Both the position numbers and the translations under genes were made by a program. Positions 1-6,652 of a DNA stretch of 7,928 nt are shown here, in pieces. The notes under the pieces are model-generated. The model was not told where the DNA came from and did no database searches. It saw only the letters and a list, made by a program, of their open reading frames with translations. The DNA comes from an uncultured Pseudorhodobacter sp. (GTDB taxonomy: Bacteria; Pseudomonadota; Alphaproteobacteria; Rhodobacterales; Rhodobacteraceae): NCBI GenBank assembly GCA_945957495.1, contig CAMFLG010000132.1, forward strand, positions 1 to 7,928. Reading direction: 5' to 3'. Within the stretch, counting starts at the first letter, position 1. Each line of letters begins with the position of its first letter.

Positions 1-1
1 G

Positions 2-817
2 GTTCCCAAGTCTGAGCAACTGGGCGAGTTGGGGTCGGCGCGGTATTTCGGCGGGGCGGTGACGCAAACCTATGCCTCGGTTCAACCGGCGCGGTTGCAT
101 GCGGGTCTGCTGAATCTGGCGCAATCGCTGGGTGTCACCGTGCTGGGCGGGCATGAGGTGACGGGGATCACGCGCGAGGGCGCGGGGTTTGAGGTTAATG
201 TTGCGGGGCAGACGGTTGCCGCCCGGCAGGTGCTGATCGCCACCAACGGTTATTCCGGCCCACTATCGCCCTGGCTTCAGCGGCGGGTGATTCCGATTGG
301 CAGCTACATGCTGGCGACAGACCCTTTGCCTGCCGATGTCGCGGTCCGGCTGATCCCGAAGGGGCGGATGGTGGTGGATACGCGCAAGATCGTGATCTAC
401 TTCCGGCTGTCGCCCGATGGCCGCCGGCTGATCTTTGGTGGCCGCGCCGCGCTGGCCGAAAACGATCCGATGCGCAGCCTGCCGCGCCTTTACCAGATGA
501 TGCTTGATGTGTTCCCGCAACTGGACGGAACATCGGTCAGCCATGCTTGGAATGGCTTTGTCGCCTATACATTCGACGAACTGCCCCACACCGGCGAACA
601 CGATGGGCTGCACTACGCCATGGGCTATTGCGGATCGGGCGTGTCGCTGTCGCTGTATTACGGCATGAAGGCGGGCCAGAAGATTCTGGGCCGGGCCGAG
701 GGCGTGACAGCGCTGGATGGCCTGCGTTTTCAGACCCGGCCGCTGTATCATGGCAAGCCGTGGTTTCTGACCCCTTCGGTCGCCTGGTATCGCCTGATGG
801 ACCGCTTTTTCTCGTGA
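2..817 (+). CDS. FAD-dependent oxidoreductase, DAO family (PuuB/OrdL-like), 5'-truncated
   Basis: The reading frame is open from the left edge (base 2) to TGA at 815-817, giving 271 residues. Family members are about 430 residues long, so the N-terminal Rossmann GxGxxG is missing because the window starts inside the gene. A TTG at 29-31 is an internal codon, not a start. Visible family marks are a central substrate-domain segment (QTYASVQPARLHAGL), the LIATNGYSG segment that re-enters the FAD domain, and near the C-terminus the FAD-contacting motif YCGSGVSLS (about 626-652) followed by YYGMKAGQ. The tail TRPLYHGKPWF is typical of this subfamily. Family members oxidise C-N bonds of amines or amino acids, for example gamma-glutamylputrescine, using FAD and O2 in the cytoplasm. 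The exact substrate cannot be read from the sequence. The adjacent PuuR-type regulator and second amine oxidase support a role in amine or polyamine catabolism. The family call is firm; the substrate is inferred. Confidence 0.88.
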   Translation, partial: VPKSEQLGELGSARYFGGAVTQTYASVQPARLHAGLLNLAQSLGVTVLGGHEVTGITREGAGFEVNVAGQTVAARQVLIATNGYSGPLSPWLQRRVIPIGSYMLATDPLPADVAVRLIPKGRMVVDTRKIVIYFRLSPDGRRLIFGGRAALAENDPMRSLPRLYQMMLDVFPQLDGTSVSHAWNGFVAYTFDELPHTGEHDGLHYAMGYCGSGVSLSLYYGMKAGQKILGRAEGVTALDGLRFQTRPLYHGKPWFLTPSVAWYRLMDRFFS

Positions 818-831
818 CCAGAAAGATCAGG

Positions 832-1443
832 ATGAGCCGCAACGACCTCGCCGCCGCCAGCCCTATACCGCCCATGGCACCGCCGGTTGGCGCCTCAACG
901 ACCCATCAGATCGGCCCGATGCTGCGCCAACGCCGCAAAGAGTTGAACCTGACCCTGGCACAGGTGGCCGAAAGGGTTGGCATCGCGCAGGGTTTCCTGA
1001 GCGAAATCGAGCGGGATCAGGCCTCGCCCTCGGTCGCCACGCTGATTCGGCTTTGTGATGCGCTGGGGGTTCCGGTTGGCTCGCTTTTCGTGACCAGCCA
1101 GCCCTTGGTTGTGCGGGCCGGGGCGCGGGAAAAGATGCGTTATGGCGGGCAGCAGATCACTTATGAACTTCTGACCTCGCGGACAGCCCATCAGATGGCG
1201 GCGATCATGAGCCGTCTGGCGCCGGGCGGTATGTCCGGCCCGGAACAACATACCTTGAACGCCGAAGAGGAATTCGTGCTGGTTCTGGAAGGCGAAATGG
1301 TGATGGAGATTGGCGAACAGGCCTATCACCTGTTCGAAGGTGATGCGCTGACCTTTGATCCGCGCCAAAGGCACCGCTATCTGAACCCTTCGACGATCAA
1401 TGACTGCCGCACGCTTTGCATGATCACGCCCCAGCCGCGCTGA
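832..1443 (+). CDS. XRE-family HTH + cupin transcriptional regulator (PuuR-like)
   Basis: The product is 203 residues from ATG 832. Residues 27-86 form an XRE/HTH_3 domain (LTLAQVAERVGIAQGFLSEIER, with SPSVATLIRLCDALGV completing the helical bundle). Residues about 120-199 form a small C-terminal cupin barrel with candidate ligands His140, Glu146 and His181 and the cupin glycines in LEGEMVMEIG. This two-domain layout is that of PuuR-type repressors, in which the cupin senses a small metabolite. The gene starts 14 bp after the FAD oxidoreductase stop and is probably cotranscribed with it. Two other starts are possible: GTG at 814, overlapping the upstream TGA as GTGA, which would couple translation, and ATG at 874, which trims the disordered proline-rich leader but keeps both domains. 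I chose 832 because of spacing and a purine-rich stretch just upstream. Its likely target is the repeat cluster at 1488-1520 before the next gene. The effector is unknown, possibly an amine or its oxidation product. Confidence 0.9.
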   Translation: MSRNDLAAASPIPPMAPPVGASTTHQIGPMLRQRRKELNLTLAQVAERVGIAQGFLSEIERDQASPSVATLIRLCDALGVPVGSLFVTSQPLVVRAGAREKMRYGGQQITYELLTSRTAHQMAAIMSRLAPGGMSGPEQHTLNAEEEFVLVLEGEMVMEIGEQAYHLFEGDALTFDPRQRHRYLNPSTINDCRTLCMITPQPR

Positions 1444-1459
1444 GCGGGCAAGTCCGGGC

Positions 1460-1520
1460 TTGACACATATGAGTTTGGAGTCCAGCTTTCGTTTATAGGG
1501 AATATTATTCGTTTATAGAG
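1460..1520 (+). promoter_or_regulatory. Promoter/operator region with 20-bp-spaced direct repeat
   Basis: This AT-rich island in GC-rich DNA lies between the regulator and the amine oxidase. It contains a perfect TTGACA -35-like hexamer at 1460-1465. No good -10 lies at 16-18 nt from it, so the exact promoter is unsettled. Downstream, TTCGTTTATAG occurs twice (1488-1498 and 1508-1518; extended unit TTCGTTTATAGNG to 1500 and 1520) with start-to-start spacing of exactly 20 bp, about two helical turns. The palindrome GAATATTATTC at 1500-1510 bridges the copies. The cluster ends 17 bp before the amine oxidase ATG, where a bound repressor would block transcription. Binding by the neighbouring XRE-cupin protein is inferred from position and symmetry. 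Confidence 0.6.
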
Positions 1521-1537
1521 ATTTCTTGGGGGCTGGC

Positions 1538-2818
1538 ATGCGCGATGTCATCGTGATTGGTGGGGGCCTTGCGGGGGCAGCGGCGGCGCTTCGCCTTGCC
1601 GATGCGGGCAAGACTGTCACCCTGATCGAGGCGCGCGGCAGGCTTGGCGGGCGCACCTATTCGCGGGCAGGTGCGGGAACCGTCGACATGTTGGAGTTTG
1701 GCGGCGGCTGGATCACCGATTGGCACGCGCGGATGAAGGCCCACGCGGCGCGCTTTGGCATGGACCTTCGTGCGACCTTGCCGGTAGCGGCGCGGCGGTG
1801 GCACGACGGACAGACCCTTCGGACCGACACGCCAGTTGAGCCCGCGCAAATGCCCGCCTGGACCGACGCCATGGCTTCCATCCAGGCCGAATCGCTGGCG
1901 ATGAAGGGCGGCGGGGGGCGGTGGCAGGGTGACAACCCCTGGAGGGCGATGTCCTTTGCCGCCTATATGCAAGCCAAGGCCCTGCCCGAGGCCGTTCGCC
2001 GTGAATTCATCGCCTGGTGGACGATCAGCGGTTCTGGCGACATTACCCGGGTCAACGTGCTAGATGCGCTGCACTCTGCCGCCCATTGTGGTGGCACCCT
2101 GCAGGCGATGCTGGAGGAGTTGTCACACACCATCGAAGGCGGTGTCGGCACGCTGGTTGCGCGCATGGTGGCGGGCAGCGGTGCCGAAGTCATCCTTGGC
2201 GACGCAGTGGTTGAAGTCACTGACCGCGGCGACCACGTCACGCTGCGGCTGTCCAGCGGGGCCGAGGCAATGGCCCGCCATGTCATCGTGGCCGTGCCTG
2301 TCAACGCCGTGGGCACGATGCGCTTTGATCCGCCGTTGCGCCCGGCACAGGCCCGACTGGCCGCCGAACGGCATCAGGGCCGGGCCCTGAAAATGCTTCT
2401 ACGCGTCGCGGGCGTGCAACCCGGCACTTTGGTCACGGGCGAAGCCGAGGGCCTGCGCCTGATGTTTGCTGAACGCCAGTTGTCAGATGGATCGACCCTT
2501 GTGATCGGGTTTGGCCTTTATGACGAGGTTCCCGACACGTCCCACGCCGCCATGGCCCGCGCGGTTCAAGCCTTTTTCCCGGAAGGACAGCTTCTGTCCC
2601 ACGACTGGCACGACTGGATCCGTGACCCGTGGTCGGCGGGCACCTGGGTTTCGCATGGTCTGGGCCAAAGCCCGCTGTTTGCCGCGACCGAATGGGCCCG
2701 CAAGGGGCGGCTACATTTCGCCACCAGCGATATCGCCGCACGCGAATCTGGCTGGTTCGAGGGCGCCGTCATCTCGGGTGAAGAAGCGGCAGAGGCAATC
2801 CTCGACGGGCGGACCTAG
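1538..2818 (+). CDS. Flavin monoamine oxidase family protein (amine oxidase, PF01593 type)
   Basis: The product is 426 residues from ATG 1538, preceded by a GGGGG Shine-Dalgarno tract at 1528-1532. The frame also allows a TTG at 1526, but that would leave no ribosome site. The N-terminus is a dinucleotide-binding fold: residues 2-42 carry the GGGLAG loop (8-13), acidic Glu31 ending the second strand (LIEAR, for the FAD ribose), and the family signature GRLGGRTYS (34-42). The C-terminal FAD motif is GWFEGAVISGEEAAEAI at residues 405-421, just after FATSDIA, where many relatives read FAGEHT. There is no signal peptide, so the enzyme should be cytoplasmic and release aldehyde, ammonia and hydrogen peroxide from an amine. 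The family also contains protoporphyrinogen oxidase- and phytoene desaturase-like proteins, but the C-terminus and length fit amine oxidases best. It has its own upstream regulatory region and is probably controlled by the preceding XRE-cupin regulator. Confidence 0.87.
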   Translation: MRDVIVIGGGLAGAAAALRLADAGKTVTLIEARGRLGGRTYSRAGAGTVDMLEFGGGWITDWHARMKAHAARFGMDLRATLPVAARRWHDGQTLRTDTPVEPAQMPAWTDAMASIQAESLAMKGGGGRWQGDNPWRAMSFAAYMQAKALPEAVRREFIAWWTISGSGDITRVNVLDALHSAAHCGGTLQAMLEELSHTIEGGVGTLVARMVAGSGAEVILGDAVVEVTDRGDHVTLRLSSGAEAMARHVIVAVPVNAVGTMRFDPPLRPAQARLAAERHQGRALKMLLRVAGVQPGTLVTGEAEGLRLMFAERQLSDGSTLVIGFGLYDEVPDTSHAAMARAVQAFFPEGQLLSHDWHDWIRDPWSAGTWVSHGLGQSPLFAATEWARKGRLHFATSDIAARESGWFEGAVISGEEAAEAILDGRT

Positions 2819-2970
2819 GGATTTGCCACGAGGCAGACCGTTTTCGCACCGAAGGGAACCATTCTGGATTGGCCGGGCGGGGTCGGCATCATGAAAACCT
2901 GCTAGGCGATCACAGCAGAATTGGCCGCCTGAGGTGGCAGCAAGACCAAAGATGCAGCGGGGAGATCGGG

Positions 2971-3252
2971 ATGACCAAGGTCATACATATCATCGAGCCG
3001 ATGCTCGGCCCCAAGGTTCGCAATCCATTGGCCGTCATCCAGACCAACTGAACGGGCCATCCTTGGGTTGGTGGCGGCTATGACACCTGTGCCAAACCCT
3101 GGGACACGCATGATCCCTTGGCGCCGTTGTATCCGGCGCAGAATGGGCTGCATTTCTCTTTCGCGGAATTAGGGCCTCAATTTCCAGGTTCCATCGAAGG
3201 CGGCTGCCGTCGGGGCCCTGGGGTCGCCACCCGTATCCTGCAGACCGCCTGA
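2971..3252 (+). pseudogene. Possible decayed ORF with in-frame TGA, unidentified
   Basis: ATG 2971 follows a good Shine-Dalgarno (GGGGAG at 2959-2964, 6-nt spacing) and opens a 26-codon frame beginning MTKVIHIIEPMLG. Third positions there are GC-rich (about three quarters G or C), as in the real genes nearby. TGA at 3049-3051 ends it. The same frame then stays open for 66 more codons (segments such as PWVGGGYDTC and HDPLAPLYPAQNGLHF) up to TGA at 3250-3252. This fits a small gene broken by one nonsense change, or a genuine 26-residue peptide followed by chance open frame. I do not recognise the protein. Confidence 0.25.
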
Positions 3253-3270
3253 CCTCCAGACGAGAACGCC

Positions 3271-3378
3271 ATGACCGCGCTGTCGCGCCGCACGATGCTG
3301 GGCATTCTTGGGGCCGCAGCACTTCCGATAGCCTTTTTCCGCCCTGCCCGTAACGAGGAGGGGGTTTTGAACGGATAG
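3271..3378 (+). pseudogene. Orphan Tat-type signal-peptide remnant (35 codons)
   Basis: ATG 3271 starts MTALSRRTMLGILGAAAL and ends at TAG 3376-3378 after 35 residues. The SRRTML segment matches the twin-arginine consensus (S/T-R-R-x-hydrophobic-L). It is followed by a hydrophobic h-region GILGAAALPIAFF and then RPAR, where a cleavage site would usually come. Nothing resembling a mature exported protein follows in frame. Leaders of this kind begin periplasmic binding proteins and redox enzymes, so this is best read as the 5' end of a lost exported-protein gene. Third positions are mostly G or C. A functional 35-residue peptide is the less likely alternative. Confidence 0.4.
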
Positions 3379-3552
3379 GTCTTGTTTCCCTTCATCCGGA
3401 TATAAGGGGGCGCATCGGCTTTGCACTTTGCCAAGGGTCGCCAACGGACCATTCCCGGTGCCGTGACGCGAAAGCCCGACATCAAGACGGTGGCCGCCGT
3501 CAGGGCCGCATGATCGGCGTCATCAAGCGGGCGTCTGGTCATGCCTTTGCGA

Positions 3553-5115
3553 TCAGGGCACTAAGATGAATTCGATCCTGCGCGCCAGCCAGCATCCAAG
3601 CGTCAGTCCCTTGATGTTTCCTGCCACATCGCGGTGAATCTGCAGCGTCCATTCGCCGGGTGGGGCGGCGTCCATCGCGCGGCGGGTGGTCACAGTCCAC
3701 AGATCGGCCGCCAAAGGATACATGCGTTCCATCGGGCCGGTGCCCAGCAGACCGACAAAACCGATATAGGTAGCTCCATCGCGGGATTCGATTTCGAGCG
3801 TGGCATTGATCGCGTTGGACCGATAGCGGCCAGCCACGGTTGCACCATCAGCATATTCGACCGGAACCAGTGGCACCGCCCGCACCATAAGATTCTCTGC
3901 CTGTCGCGTCATCAGCAGGGCATCGCCATCGCGGTTCAGTGCCACGCCGGATGCCCCGGCACTGGTTTCGCTGATCGGCGTCAGGACGGCGGGCGACACG
4001 GCATAGTGCAGTCGCACGCCCGTTGGCACATCGCGGGTGCGCAAGAACAGGCCATTTTCGCGATCCAGCCAAAGCCCGTCCCACCCGTGCCCAGCGACCG
4101 GCGGGGCAGGCGATGGGGCGGCAAGGGCTGCGGCCATCAGCCCCTCGGCCGCGCGCATGGCGCTTGCCTCGTGGTTGAAGATCACCACCACCGATAGCCG
4201 CTCCGACGCGACATGCAGGCGGTATGAACAGAAGCCTCTGATCCCGCCGCCATGCCCAGTGACGTCGCGGTCATTCAGGCGATAGCGCCGCAGGCCATAG
4301 CCATAGCCTGCGGGGGTGCCATCGGAAAACGTGACCGGCGCCGAAATGCGGTTGTAAAGCCCATCGGCATCGTGCCGACTTGCATCAATATGCTGCTCCC
4401 ACGCCAGCATATCGTCGAGCGAGGCGGAAATGCCTGCATCGCCGAACCAAGTGATCGCACTGGCTGCGGGCAGAAAGCCCACCTCGTCATTGCCCTCATA
4501 GCCCACAACCTCGTCGATGCGGGTGGCCGTGTCGGGCACAAGGCGGGCCGTCGGCATTTTGGCGGGGCGGAAGATGTGGTCTTGCAGCAGGGTGGCAAAA
4601 TCCTGCCCAGCGGCGCGACAGATCAGTTCGGCCAGCAGACGGAAATTGCCGTTGCTATACGAGTAATGCGTGCCCGGCGGGAAGTGCCCGTCTTGCATCT
4701 CGGCGAACAGGGCAAGGCCGTCTGCCTCGGTAAAGCGACCCTCGGGCACGGCGCCGTGCAGGACGGTTAGCGCCCAATAGTCGCGCAGGCCGGACTGGTT
4801 ATGGCAAAGCTGCGCAATTGTGGGCAAGGGGTCTTTGAACCGTGGCAACAGTTTTGGCAGCAGGGGCGCCAGCACTTCTGGGTCCGGAAACAGATCCAGC
4901 AGCAGGGCGCAGGTCATCTGTTTTGAGATCGAGCAGATCGGCATGCGGCGCTGTGCGGTCATCGGAACGCGCCGATCCATATCGGCATAGCCCCAGGCGC
5001 GTCGGACGATGATCTGCCCATTGCTGACCACACCCGCCACGCCTGCAGGGCCGCGAAACTGATCGGACAGAAGGTTCAGTGCCCGTTCCAGCGCGGGCAG
5101 GTCGATTGCGGTCAC
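3553..5115 (-). CDS. dap: D-aminopeptidase (DAP, serine beta-lactamase-fold hydrolase)
   Basis: This 520-residue protein starts at GTG (CAC at 5113-5115) and has the same length as Ochrobactrum anthropi D-aminopeptidase (EC 3.4.11.19), which it matches in motif after motif from memory. It removes D-amino acids such as D-Ala from the N-terminus of short peptides and amides. The catalytic domain carries S62-I-S-K65 (nucleophile and general base), Y153-S-N155, and the HGGG motif beginning His288. The strings NQSGLRDYWAL (106-116), GYEGN and AWEQHID are DAP-specific. Two C-terminal beta-barrel domains follow. The third carries the TTRRAMDAAPP segment (476-486), where Asp482 corresponds to the specificity-loop Asp481 of O. 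anthropi DAP as I recall it. It ends GCWLARRIEF. There is no signal peptide, so it acts in the cytoplasm, as known for DAP. It is the last clear gene of the operon, 6 bp after the YkuD-domain gene. The importer context suggests that it processes imported D-peptides. Confidence 0.93.
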   Translation of the reverse strand: MTAIDLPALERALNLLSDQFRGPAGVAGVVSNGQIIVRRAWGYADMDRRVPMTAQRRMPICSISKQMTCALLLDLFPDPEVLAPLLPKLLPRFKDPLPTIAQLCHNQSGLRDYWALTVLHGAVPEGRFTEADGLALFAEMQDGHFPPGTHYSYSNGNFRLLAELICRAAGQDFATLLQDHIFRPAKMPTARLVPDTATRIDEVVGYEGNDEVGFLPAASAITWFGDAGISASLDDMLAWEQHIDASRHDADGLYNRISAPVTFSDGTPAGYGYGLRRYRLNDRDVTGHGGGIRGFCSYRLHVASERLSVVVIFNHEASAMRAAEGLMAAALAAPSPAPPVAGHGWDGLWLDRENGLFLRTRDVPTGVRLHYAVSPAVLTPISETSAGASGVALNRDGDALLMTRQAENLMVRAVPLVPVEYADGATVAGRYRSNAINATLEIESRDGATYIGFVGLLGTGPMERMYPLAADLWTVTTRRAMDAAPPGEWTLQIHRDVAGNIKGLTLGCWLARRIEFILVP

Positions 5116-5121
5116 GCCCCG

Positions 5122-5637
5122 TTATCCCTTGTCCTGAAAGCAAAGGCGCGTGTCGGGTTGCGCCGCCGCCAGAAACGCCAACAGGTCTTCGCGCGTCATC
5201 GCGGCGCAGCCCGCCGTCGATCCGTAGTTCTGGCTTGCCACATGTAGAAAGACCGCGCTGCCTGCACCCGGAATGACGGGATCGTCATTCTGCCCCAGCA
5301 CCACAACGATGTCGTAAAGATCGTCCTTGCGCCACATCTCTTCATGGCTGGCCGCGAAGGGCAGCTTCACCGGGCGATTGTAGGCAGGATGTTCCGGCGC
5401 ATCGCACCAGCCGTCATCCGGCGCGATCGCCGCCGTTGGAAAGACCGAAACCGGCGCGGTCGGCAGTTTGTCGGCGCGGTATAGAACCTTGCGGATGGGC
5501 CAGCAGCCGATCGGGCTAACCCCGTCGCCTTCGGCCAGTTTGGGGGCGATGCCGCTGCGCCCCACGGCAGCACGCCACATGTTTGATCCATAGCTTGCCT
5601 GCCAGATATCCCCCTGCCGGGTCACAATCAGATCCAT
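5122..5637 (-). CDS. L,D-transpeptidase (YkuD-fold) family protein, small leaderless form
   Basis: The product is 171 residues from ATG at 5635-5637, which has the Shine-Dalgarno AAGGA (5646-5650 on the plus strand) 8 nt upstream and lies 16 bp after the ATPase stop. A longer frame to 5742 would overlap the ATPase gene and adds no signal peptide. The C-terminal half carries the YkuD catalytic pattern: YDIVVVLGQND (108-118), GSAVFLHVA with His132, and STAGCAAM with catalytic Cys144. This matches the short ErfK/YbiS/YkuD branch (COG3786 type) with a C-terminal T-x-G-C. Classical members cross-link meso-DAP stems in the periplasm, but this one has no signal peptide or membrane anchor. A cytoplasmic L,D-carboxypeptidase- or amidase-like role on imported stem peptides is therefore possible. 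That is inference; the family call is firm. It sits between a peptide importer and a D-aminopeptidase. Confidence 0.85.
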   Translation of the reverse strand: MDLIVTRQGDIWQASYGSNMWRAAVGRSGIAPKLAEGDGVSPIGCWPIRKVLYRADKLPTAPVSVFPTAAIAPDDGWCDAPEHPAYNRPVKLPFAASHEEMWRKDDLYDIVVVLGQNDDPVIPGAGSAVFLHVASQNYGSTAGCAAMTREDLLAFLAAAQPDTRLCFQDKG

Positions 5638-5645
5638 GGGTGCTT

Positions 5646-5650
5646 TCCTT
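5646..5650 (-). promoter_or_regulatory. Ribosome binding site deciding the YkuD-protein start
   Basis: Reading leftward, AAGGA is followed by an 8-nt spacer and ATG at 5637. This supports the 171-residue start over the longer in-frame ATG at 5742 inside the ATPase gene. Confidence 0.7.
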
Positions 5651-5653
5651 ATA

Positions 5654-6652
5654 TCAACTGTCCAAAGGGAAGTGGCAGGCCACGGCGCGGCCACCCTGTT
5701 CCTGCAAAGCAGGATCGTCTGTCTTGCAGATATCGCGGGCAAAGGGGCAGCGGGTATGGAACCTGCAGCCCGATGGCAGGTTCATCGGGCTGGGGATTTC
5801 GCCCTGCATCAAGGGCCGTTCGCGCCCGCGTTGGCGGGGGTCCGGGCGCGGCACCGCCGACATCAGCAACATCGTGTAGGGATGCAGCGGTTGGGCGAAA
5901 ATCTCTTCGGTCGTGCCAACCTCGACCAGCCGACCTAGAAACATCACCCCCACCCGGTTTGCGAACTGCCGCACCACGGCAAGATCGTGGGTGATGAAGA
6001 AGTAGGTCAGGCTGAGTTGGTCCTGCAGATCGGTCAGAAGGTTCAGAACCTGGGCCTGAATCGACACATCCAGCGCCGAAACGGATTCGTCGCAAACCAC
6101 AAAATCCGGCTTGTTTGCCAAGGCCCGGGCGATGCCGATGCGCTGACGCTGACCGCCCGAAAACTGATGCGGATAGTTGCGCAGATATTGCTGGCGCAGA
6201 CCGACCATATCCAGCAACTCGGCACAGCGTTCCCGGATTTCGGCGGGGCTACCAAAGCCATGGCTGCGCAGCGGTTCGGCAAGGATCTCTTCGATGCGCA
6301 TGCGCGGGTTCAACGATGCGTAGGGATCCTGAAAGACGATCTGCAACTTCTTGCGCAAGCCGCGCATCTGGGCTTCGCTTTGCCCAATCAGATCAAGGCC
6401 GCGATAGTGGATTTCGCCTGACGTGGGTTCTTGCAGTCGCAACATCACCCTGCCCAGCGTGGTCTTGCCGCAACCGGATTCACCCACCAAGGCAAAGGTT
6501 TCGCGGGCGCGTATGTCCAAAGACACCCCGTCAACCGCGCGCACGATGCGCTGCGCCCCGCCAAAGTGGCTTGCTCCGATGCGGTAATGCTTCGTCAGAT
6601 TGCAGGTGGACAGAACGACGTCAGACGCGACGGGTTCGGCAACTGGGATCAC
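5654..6652 (-). CDS. Peptide ABC transporter ATPase, DppF/OppF-like
   Basis: The product is 332 residues from GTG at 6650-6652. This start overlaps the upstream stop as GTGA and has a perfect AGGAGG 7 nt before it. An ATG at 6700 in the same frame lies deep inside the upstream gene and lacks this signal. All ABC motifs are present: Walker A GESGCGKT (57-64), Q-loop Gln108 in VFQDP, signature FSGGQRQR (from 164), Walker B FVVCDE (184-189), D-loop SALD, and switch His222 in ITHDL. The DPYASLNPRM motif and the C-terminal oligopeptide/dipeptide extension are specific to Opp/Dpp importers. Cys296, Cys302, Cys309 and Cys326 form the C-x5-C-x6-C-x16-C pattern that binds a [4Fe-4S] cluster in characterised relatives. 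It would pair with the next ATPase on the inner membrane face. Peptide uptake is the family norm; the exact ligand is not readable. Confidence 0.95.
   Translation of the reverse strand: MIPVAEPVASDVVLSTCNLTKHYRIGASHFGGAQRIVRAVDGVSLDIRARETFALVGESGCGKTTLGRVMLRLQEPTSGEIHYRGLDLIGQSEAQMRGLRKKLQIVFQDPYASLNPRMRIEEILAEPLRSHGFGSPAEIRERCAELLDMVGLRQQYLRNYPHQFSGGQRQRIGIARALANKPDFVVCDESVSALDVSIQAQVLNLLTDLQDQLSLTYFFITHDLAVVRQFANRVGVMFLGRLVEVGTTEEIFAQPLHPYTMLLMSAVPRPDPRQRGRERPLMQGEIPSPMNLPSGCRFHTRCPFARDICKTDDPALQEQGGRAVACHFPLDS

Larger units (their letters stand above)
2819..3552. other. 734-bp convergent intergenic region with possible gene remnants
   Basis: This region separates the + strand amine oxidase block from the - strand D-aminopeptidase operon. 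No intact gene of a family I recognise is present, and I see no clear stem-loop followed by a T-run for either block. An imperfect GC-rich palindrome (GACGG..CCGTC, about 3485-3500) lacks a U-tract. The stretch holds three coding-like fragments: a + strand ORF from 2971 interrupted by TGA, a + strand Tat-like leader from 3271, and a - strand ORF starting at 3542. The last two overlap at 3271-3378 and cannot both be intact functional genes there. The region looks like accumulated gene debris. Confidence 0.6.

Noticed and set aside
547..831. 5' extension of the regulator frame into the FAD oxidoreductase gene
   Set aside because: It overlaps the conserved C-terminus of the oxidoreductase and adds no domain; the regulator starts at 832 (or 814/874).
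2902..3153. Minus-strand 83-codon ORF
   Set aside because: The opposite + strand frame has the stronger third-position GC bias and a better ribosome site; no family match is recognised.
3485..3500. GC-rich imperfect palindrome as a terminator for the convergent operons
   Set aside because: The stem is short, it has an internal mismatch or wobble, and no T-run follows on either strand.
3177..3542. Minus-strand 121-codon ORF 10 bp downstream of dap
   Set aside because: The third-position bias is coding-like at its start, but the ribosome site is poorly placed (AAAGG one base before C-ATG), no family is recognisable, and its second half overlaps the better Tat leader on the other strand. Kept only as a finding.
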